A DNA stretch of 14,926 nucleotides from JBGPYB01 sp041493035 (lineage in GTDB: Bacteria > Acidobacteriota > Vicinamibacteria > Fen-336): assembly GCA_041493035.1 (NCBI GenBank), contig JBGPYB010000117.1:1-14926 (forward strand). The letters run 5' to 3'. Both the position numbers and the translations under genes were made by a program. Numbering within the stretch: the stretch's first letter is position 1; the number at the start of each line of letters is the position of its first letter. The notes beneath the pieces were generated by a model. The model was not told where the DNA came from and did not search any database. It worked only from the letters and a program-made list of their open reading frames with translations. This document shows, in pieces, positions 6,560 through 14,926 of this stretch.

Positions 6560-8180
6560 TTTCCCCGACCCCGCGCTGATCGCGCAGATCGCGCGGGAGT
6601 TCTTCACGGCTCTGCCGACTGCGCCGCAGTCGGCAGAAGCTGCCGTGCCTCCGGTACCCACGACGCTGCCCGATGCAGTCGCCGATCCGCTCTCGGCACG
6701 CGCCTCGTTCCCGGAAGTGACCTCGCTCCCCGCCGAAGCGGACCCTCGTTCGGCACCGGCGTTGCTCACTCCGGCGTCTCTGCCCGCGGCGGCGACACCG
6801 GAGGCCTTCCCCTGGCTCCCCGTGTCCTCCGCGGCGGCCTTTTCCTTCCTCGAGGAGGCCCAGTCGGTTGCCCCGATCACCCAGATGCCGCGGATCGAGT
6901 CTTACGACTTCCGTCCCGACGTGGTCCCGAGCTTCAACCTGACGCCGCAGATCTTCGACGCCGCGTCGATTCGCCGCGACTTCCCGATCCTGAGCGAGCG
7001 CGTCCACGGCCGCCCGCTGATCTGGCTCGACAACGCCGCCACGACCCAGAAGCCGCAGAGCGTCATCGACCGCATCTCGCACTTCTACGAGCACGAGAAC
7101 TCCAACATCCACCGCGCGGCCCACGTCCTCGCGGCCCGCTCCACCGACGCGTACGAGGCGGCGCGGGAGAAGGTGCGCCGCTTCCTGAACGCCCGCTCCA
7201 CGCGCGAGATCGTCTTCGTCCGGGGCGCCACGGAGGGGATCAACCTCGTGGCCCAGAGCTTCGGCCGACGCTACGTGGAGAAGGGGGACGAGATCGTCAT
7301 CACCTGGCTCGAGCACCACGCCAACATCGTGCCGTGGCAGATGCTGTGCTCCGAGAAGGGCGCGCGCCTCCGGGTAGCGCCGGTGGACGATCACGGCCAG
7401 GTCATCCTCGAGGAATACGAGAAGCTCCTGGGCCCGCGCACGCGCCTCGTGTCCTTCGCCCACGTGTCCAACGCCCTCGGCACGGTGACGCCGGTGCGCG
7501 AGATGATCGAGATGGCCCACCGCCACGGCGCCCGGGTCCTCGTCGACGGCGCTCAGGCCGTCTCCCACCTCCGCGTCGACGTGCAGGCCCTCGACTGCGA
7601 TTACTACGTCTTCTCGGGGCACAAGATCTTCGGCCCGACGGGCATCGGCGTCGTTCAAGGGAAGACCGACCTCCTCGACACGACTCCGCCCTGGCAGGGC
7701 GGTGGCAACATGATCGCCGACGTCACTTTCGAGAAGACGGTGTACCAAGCGGCGCCGGTTCGCTTCGAGGCCGGTACCGGCAACATCGCCGATGCCGTGG
7801 GCCTGGGCGCCGCTCTCGACTACCTGGACCGCATCGGCATGGAGAACATCGCCCGCCACGAGCACGAGCTCCTGGAGTACGGGACGAAGCAACTCCAGAC
7901 CGTTCCCGGCCTGCGTCTGATCGGGACTGCCGCCGAGAAGGCCGGCGTGATGTCGTTTGTCCTGGACGGCTTCCGCACCGAGGACGTCGGCACGGCCCTG
8001 GACCGCGAAGGCATCGCCGTGCGTGCGGGGCACCATTGCGCGCAACCGATCCTCCGTCGCTTCGGCGTCGAGAGCACCGTCCGGCCGTCGCTGGCGCTGT
8101 ACAACACTTGCGAGGATATCGACGCGCTGGTGGCCGCCCTTCGGCGGCTGCAAGCGGGGCGCGGCTCGAAGGGATACTGA
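6546..8180 (+). CDS. Encapsulin cargo: SufS-type cysteine desulfurase with N-terminal extension
   Basis: The 544-residue protein has two parts. Residues 1 to about 138 are rich in proline, alanine and serine and probably disordered, with a helical start (PDPALIAQIAREFFTAL, 7-23), a hydrophobic patch (PEAFPWLPVSSAAAFSFLEE) and PSFNLTPQIFDA just before the enzyme. Residues about 139-544 are a complete class II (SufS/CsdA-like) PLP enzyme: LDNAATTQKP, the PLP lysine K360 in SGHKIFGPTG, FEAGTGNIADAVG and the catalytic cysteine C498 in RAGHHCAQP. It removes sulfur from L-cysteine, leaving alanine and an enzyme persulfide. In family 2A systems such an extension directs the enzyme into the shell; ordinary SufS (about 406 aa) lacks it. 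The ATG at 6546 lies inside the last codons of the shell gene, with GAGGT upstream, so the two are translationally coupled. No sufE, sufU or other Suf gene is nearby, so the sulfur acceptor is unknown. Confidence 0.95.
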   Translation: MSTSDFPDPALIAQIAREFFTALPTAPQSAEAAVPPVPTTLPDAVADPLSARASFPEVTSLPAEADPRSAPALLTPASLPAAATPEAFPWLPVSSAAAFSFLEEAQSVAPITQMPRIESYDFRPDVVPSFNLTPQIFDAASIRRDFPILSERVHGRPLIWLDNAATTQKPQSVIDRISHFYEHENSNIHRAAHVLAARSTDAYEAAREKVRRFLNARSTREIVFVRGATEGINLVAQSFGRRYVEKGDEIVITWLEHHANIVPWQMLCSEKGARLRVAPVDDHGQVILEEYEKLLGPRTRLVSFAHVSNALGTVTPVREMIEMAHRHGARVLVDGAQAVSHLRVDVQALDCDYYVFSGHKIFGPTGIGVVQGKTDLLDTTPPWQGGGNMIADVTFEKTVYQAAPVRFEAGTGNIADAVGLGAALDYLDRIGMENIARHEHELLEYGTKQLQTVPGLRLIGTAAEKAGVMSFVLDGFRTEDVGTALDREGIAVRAGHHCAQPILRRFGVESTVRPSLALYNTCEDIDALVAALRRLQAGRGSKGY

Positions 8181-8298
8181 GCAGGGCTCCTCGGCCGTAG
8201 AGCTCGCCCAACGAGTGGGGGTGGCTCCTTTTTTGCACTTCTTGAAGCAGGGCGCCCGCTCGCGCAACTTCTGCGTTGCGGGCCGCCGCGACCAAACC
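8181..8298 (+). promoter_or_regulatory. Leader region before nfnA with hairpin and T-run
   Basis: This 118-base gap holds a run of six T (8229-8234) preceded only by a weak 5-base-pair stem (GCTCG/CGAGT), so a terminator is doubtful. A cleaner hairpin, CGCAAC-TTCTGC-GTTGCG (8263-8280), ends 18 bases before the nfnA ATG. No convincing promoter or Shine-Dalgarno sequence is visible. It may be an attenuating or processing element between the encapsulin pair and nfnAB. Confidence 0.35.
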
Positions 8299-9210
8299 AT
8301 GTTCGCGATCCTGCACGCTCGGTTCCTGGCCCCGGACATCAAGCTCTTCGAGATTCGCGCGGCGCGCATCGCCCGCAAGCAAGAAGCCGGGCAGTTCGTC
8401 ATCGTGCGCCTCCACGAGCGAGGCGAGCGCATCCCCCTGACGATCGAGGGATCGGATCCCGAAGCCGGGACCATCACGCTCGTGGTTCAGGGCGTCGGCA
8501 AGACCACCCGTCTCATGAACCGCCTCGAAGCGGGGGACACGATTCGCGACGTGGTCGGCCCTTTGGGCAAGCCCTCCGAGGTCCGGCTCTTCGGCACCGT
8601 GGTGGTGATCGGCGGCGGCGTCGGCACGGCCATCGCCTACCCTACGGCGCGGGCCATGGAGGCCGCGGGCAATCGAGTGGTGTCCATCGTCGGCGCGCGG
8701 ACGCGCGAGCTCGTGATCCTGGAAGACGAGGTCCGGAAGGTGAGCGACGAGACCCACGTCCTCACCGACGACGGCAGCCACGGGGAGCGAGGCTTCGTGA
8801 CGGCGAAGCTGAGCGAGCTCATAGCCGCGGAGCGCCCGATCGACCTGGTTCTGGCGATCGGCCCCGTTCCGATGATGCGCGCCGTGGCCGACATCACCAG
8901 GCCGAGCGGGATCAGGACCGTCGTGAGCCTGAACGCGATCATGGTGGACGGCACGGGCATGTGCGGCGGCTGCCGTGTCGTGGTCGCCGACAAGAGCCAG
9001 TTCGCCTGCGTCGACGGCCCCGAGTTCGACGCCCACGCCGTGGACTTCGGGGTCCTGGCACAGCGAAACGCGATGTACCGCGCGGCCGAGAAGCGCGCTC
9101 TCGAGGAGATGGAGCGGGATCCCGAGCGTGAGCTGGCCGAGATCCGCCGAGAGTGCCGGCTCGCCGAGAGCGATCCGCGGATCGCCGCTCTCGAGGACGT
9201 GACGCCGTGA
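8299..9210 (+). CDS. nfnA: NfnA-like NAD/FAD [2Fe-2S] subunit (ferredoxin-NADP oxidoreductase)
   Basis: The 303-residue protein belongs to the FNR-like family of NfnA, SudB and PyrK. The FAD-binding part has ERIPLT near residue 43; the nucleotide-binding part has VVVIGGGVGTAIAYPTARAM at about 98-117; the iron-sulfur motif is D217-x4-C222-x2-C225-x11-C237 (VDGTGMCGGC...FACVDG). In NfnA of Thermotoga the [2Fe-2S] cluster is held by three cysteines and one aspartate; D217 stands where PyrK has its first cysteine, so this protein shows the same pattern. NfnAB reversibly couples reduced ferredoxin plus NADH to two NADP by flavin-based bifurcation. SudB (sulfide dehydrogenase) is the main alternative name for the same family. 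The ATG at 8299 was chosen because homology starts there; the frame is open upstream but the preceding stretch is not conserved and no Shine-Dalgarno sequence is seen. It overlaps nfnB by four bases (GTGA). Confidence 0.9.
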   Translation: MFAILHARFLAPDIKLFEIRAARIARKQEAGQFVIVRLHERGERIPLTIEGSDPEAGTITLVVQGVGKTTRLMNRLEAGDTIRDVVGPLGKPSEVRLFGTVVVIGGGVGTAIAYPTARAMEAAGNRVVSIVGARTRELVILEDEVRKVSDETHVLTDDGSHGERGFVTAKLSELIAAERPIDLVLAIGPVPMMRAVADITRPSGIRTVVSLNAIMVDGTGMCGGCRVVVADKSQFACVDGPEFDAHAVDFGVLAQRNAMYRAAEKRALEEMERDPERELAEIRRECRLAESDPRIAALEDVTP

Positions 9211-10637
9211 ATCCCCTGAAGCTCAAGGAGCGCATCAAGCTCCCGCGACAGGCCATGCCGGAGCAGGATGCCGGCGAGCGCGCGAGGAACTTCGACGAGG
9301 TGAACCTGGGCCTGGACGTGGAGCTGGCGAAGCAGGAAGCTCTCCGATGCCTCCAGTGCGCCAAGCCGGCCTGCGTGACCTCGTGCCCGGTGGGCGTCAA
9401 GGTGAAGGAGTTCGTGGACCTCGTCCTGGACGGCGACTTTCTCGGCGCGGCGGCGAAGATCCGCGAAGACAACGTGCTCCCGGCGGTCACGGGGCGCGTC
9501 TGCCCGCAGGAAGAACAATGCGAGGGAGGCTGCGTCGTGTCCAAGCGCGCTGCGCCCATCGCCATCGGATATCTGGAGCGCTTCGTCGCCGACTACGAGC
9601 AGAGCGTCGGGACCGTCGCCCTGCCACCCCGTGCCGCCGCCACCGGCAAACGGGTGGCTATCGTCGGAAGCGGGCCGGCCGGTCTCACCGTGGCCGGGGA
9701 CCTCGTCCAGAAGGGGCACGACGCCACGGTCTTCGAAGCGCTCCACGAGATCGGCGGCGTGCTGGTCTACGGGATCCCGGAGTTCCGTCTCCCCAAGGAC
9801 GTCGTTCACCGGGAGGTCGCGAACCTGGAGCGGATGGGGGTCCGCTTCGAGACCAACGTGGTCGTGGGCAGGACCGTCACCGTCGACGAGCTTCTCGGCG
9901 AGGAGGGGTACGACGCGGTGTTCATCGCCACGGGCGCAGGGCTACCCCAGTTCCTGAGCGTGCCCGGCGAGAACCTCAACGGCGTCTATTCCGCCAACGA
10001 GTTCCTGACCCGCGTGAACCTGATGCGGGCCTACCGCTTCCCCGAATACGACGAGCCCGTCTACGACTGCCGGGGACGCGACGTGGCCGTGGTGGGGGGT
10101 GGCAACACTGCCCTCGACGGGATCCGCACGGCGCTCCGCCTCGGAGCGAGGAACGCGTACTTGCTCTACCGGCGCTCCGAGAAGGAGATGCCTGCACGCG
10201 CCGAGGAGGTGAAGCACGCCCGGGAGGAGGGAGTTCAGTTCATGACCCTCACGAACCCCGTGGCGTTCCTGGAAGGGGGTGAGCCCGGCTGGCTCGGGGC
10301 GGCGCGCTGCATCCGCATGGAGCTGGGCGAGCCCGACGACTCCGGCCGGAGCCGACCCGCTCCAATCCCGGGTTCGGAGTTCGTGCTGCCCTTGTCGGTC
10401 GCCATCATCGCAACGGGGACGAGTGCCAACCCGCTGGTCCAATCCACGACACCCGACCTGAAGACGCGGAAGTGGGGGTACATCGAGGCCGATCCCGATA
10501 CGCTTCGCACGTCCAAGCGTGGCGTCTTCGCGGGCGGCGACATCGTGACCGGCGGTGCCACGGTCATTCTCGCCATGGGGGCGGGGCGCCGTGCTGCCCG
10601 GTCCATCGACGAATACCTGCGCGCGGGAGCCTGGTAG
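9207..10637 (+). CDS. nfnB: NfnB-like NADPH/FAD [4Fe-4S] subunit (GltD/SudA family)
   Basis: The 476-residue protein has the layout of NfnB, SudA and glutamate synthase small subunit. An N-terminal domain binds two [4Fe-4S] clusters (C48-x2-C51-x4-C56-x3-C60, and C99-x5-C105-x3-C109). An FAD motif VAIVGSGPAGLTVAGDL follows near 150-166, then an NADPH motif VAVVGGGNTALDGIRTA near 293, and the C-terminal FAD contact GVFAGGDIVTGGATVILAMG. In NfnAB this subunit carries the bifurcating FAD and meets NADPH and ferredoxin. Pairing with an NfnA-like gene rather than the large gltB favours NfnB over glutamate synthase. The GTG at 9207 overlaps the nfnA stop as GTGA, giving VNPLKLKERIKLPRQAMPEQ, which matches the family's N-terminus; the frame is open to 9153 but that would run deep into nfnA. 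The next gene is a ferredoxin-reducing PFOR, a logical partner. Confidence 0.92.
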   Translation: MNPLKLKERIKLPRQAMPEQDAGERARNFDEVNLGLDVELAKQEALRCLQCAKPACVTSCPVGVKVKEFVDLVLDGDFLGAAAKIREDNVLPAVTGRVCPQEEQCEGGCVVSKRAAPIAIGYLERFVADYEQSVGTVALPPRAAATGKRVAIVGSGPAGLTVAGDLVQKGHDATVFEALHEIGGVLVYGIPEFRLPKDVVHREVANLERMGVRFETNVVVGRTVTVDELLGEEGYDAVFIATGAGLPQFLSVPGENLNGVYSANEFLTRVNLMRAYRFPEYDEPVYDCRGRDVAVVGGGNTALDGIRTALRLGARNAYLLYRRSEKEMPARAEEVKHAREEGVQFMTLTNPVAFLEGGEPGWLGAARCIRMELGEPDDSGRSRPAPIPGSEFVLPLSVAIIATGTSANPLVQSTTPDLKTRKWGYIEADPDTLRTSKRGVFAGGDIVTGGATVILAMGAGRRAARSIDEYLRAGAW

Positions 10638-10659
10638 GGCTTCAGGCGCCAAATCGGGG

Positions 10660-10688
10660 TTGCTTTGCCTTCGAACACTGGCTAGATT
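10660..10688 (+). promoter_or_regulatory. Candidate sigma-70-type promoter for the PFOR gene
   Basis: TTGCTT (10660-10665) and TAGATT (10683-10688) are separated by exactly 17 bases and lie in the 83-base gap between nfnB and the PFOR gene. Matches are 3 of 6 and 4 of 6 to consensus. A start near 10695 would give a leader of about 25 bases. It would let PFOR be expressed separately from nfnAB. Confidence 0.45.
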
Positions 10689-10700
10689 AGCCCCCTAGCC
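10680..10700 (+). repeat. Nested inverted repeats over the PFOR promoter
   Basis: GGCTA-GAT-TAGCC (10680-10692) and GGCTAG...CTAGCC (10680-10685 with 10695-10700) share the same left arm, so two alternative stems are possible. They cover the putative -10 box and transcription start, the usual place for a repressor operator. No matching repressor gene is in the window. Confidence 0.4.
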
Positions 10701-10720
10701 GCCATTGTCTCCGGGGGGTC

Positions 10721-14926
<4,206 letters not shown>

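Noticed and set aside
5519..6880. A 453-codon minus-strand open frame spanning the gap before the encapsulin gene
   Set aside because: Most of it is antisense to the shell and cargo genes; only its end reaches the intergenic gap and nothing supports it as a protein.
8202..8234. Intrinsic terminator after the desulfurase gene
   Set aside because: The T6 run is present, but the only stem before it is 5 base pairs and separated from the T-run by 12 or more bases.
6438..8477. A 679-codon open frame on the minus strand opposite the encapsulin cargo
   Set aside because: It lies antisense to a gene with complete cysteine desulfurase motifs, its peptide is rich in Arg, Asp, Val and His as expected for the complement of G+C-rich codons, and no family is recognisable.
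9207..10637. Glutamate synthase small subunit (gltD)
   Set aside because: Same family, but no gltB is nearby and the preceding overlapping gene is the NfnA/SudB-type partner.

Overview
The window is dense, high-G+C bacterial chromosome (roughly two thirds G+C by eye), almost fully coding, with no tRNA, rRNA, insertion sequence, CRISPR array or prophage gene that I can see. The gene set (large one-chain 2-oxoacid:ferredoxin oxidoreductase, NfnAB, transhydrogenase subunit, class I FbaB aldolase, family 2A encapsulin, short or missing ribosome binding sites at several starts) suggests a free-living, probably anaerobic or facultative, deep-branching high-G+C bacterium, for example from the Acidobacteriota or a similar uncultured lineage. 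That placement is inference with low confidence.

Layout. Positions 1-3408 are a minus-strand cluster read right to left: pntAA (transhydrogenase alpha-1 subunit), thiI (tRNA 4-thiouridine synthase), a SirB1-like protein and the start of fbaB (class I fructose-bisphosphate aldolase, cut by the window edge). A short divergent promoter region (3409-3456) separates it from a plus-strand series: a zinc-ribbon Nudix hydrolase, a small TPR protein and a probably exported DUF2785 protein (3457-5451). After a 175-base gap comes the centrepiece, a family 2A encapsulin shell gene (5627-6559) overlapping by 14 bases a SufS-type cysteine desulfurase with a long, probably disordered N-terminal extension (6546-8180). 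This is the arrangement of a cysteine-desulfurase-loaded nanocompartment. Downstream are nfnA and nfnB (8299-10637, joined by a GTGA overlap), then, behind its own probable promoter, an unusually long pyruvate:ferredoxin-oxidoreductase-like gene (10721 to beyond the window end, already 1402 codons with no stop).

How the genes may work together. PFOR would make reduced ferredoxin. NfnAB couples ferredoxin and NADH to NADPH. PntAA belongs to the other main NADH/NADPH-balancing enzyme. All three are redox enzymes, and NfnAB plus PFOR together have motifs for about six iron-sulfur clusters. The encapsulated desulfurase next to them mobilises cysteine sulfur, and ThiI also needs a persulfide donor. 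A link between the sulfur compartment and iron-sulfur enzyme supply is a reasonable hypothesis from gene order, but it is not shown by the sequence. The most unusual items are the encapsulin/desulfurase pair beside ferredoxin enzymes and the enlarged PFOR with two large insertions around its cluster-binding cysteines.
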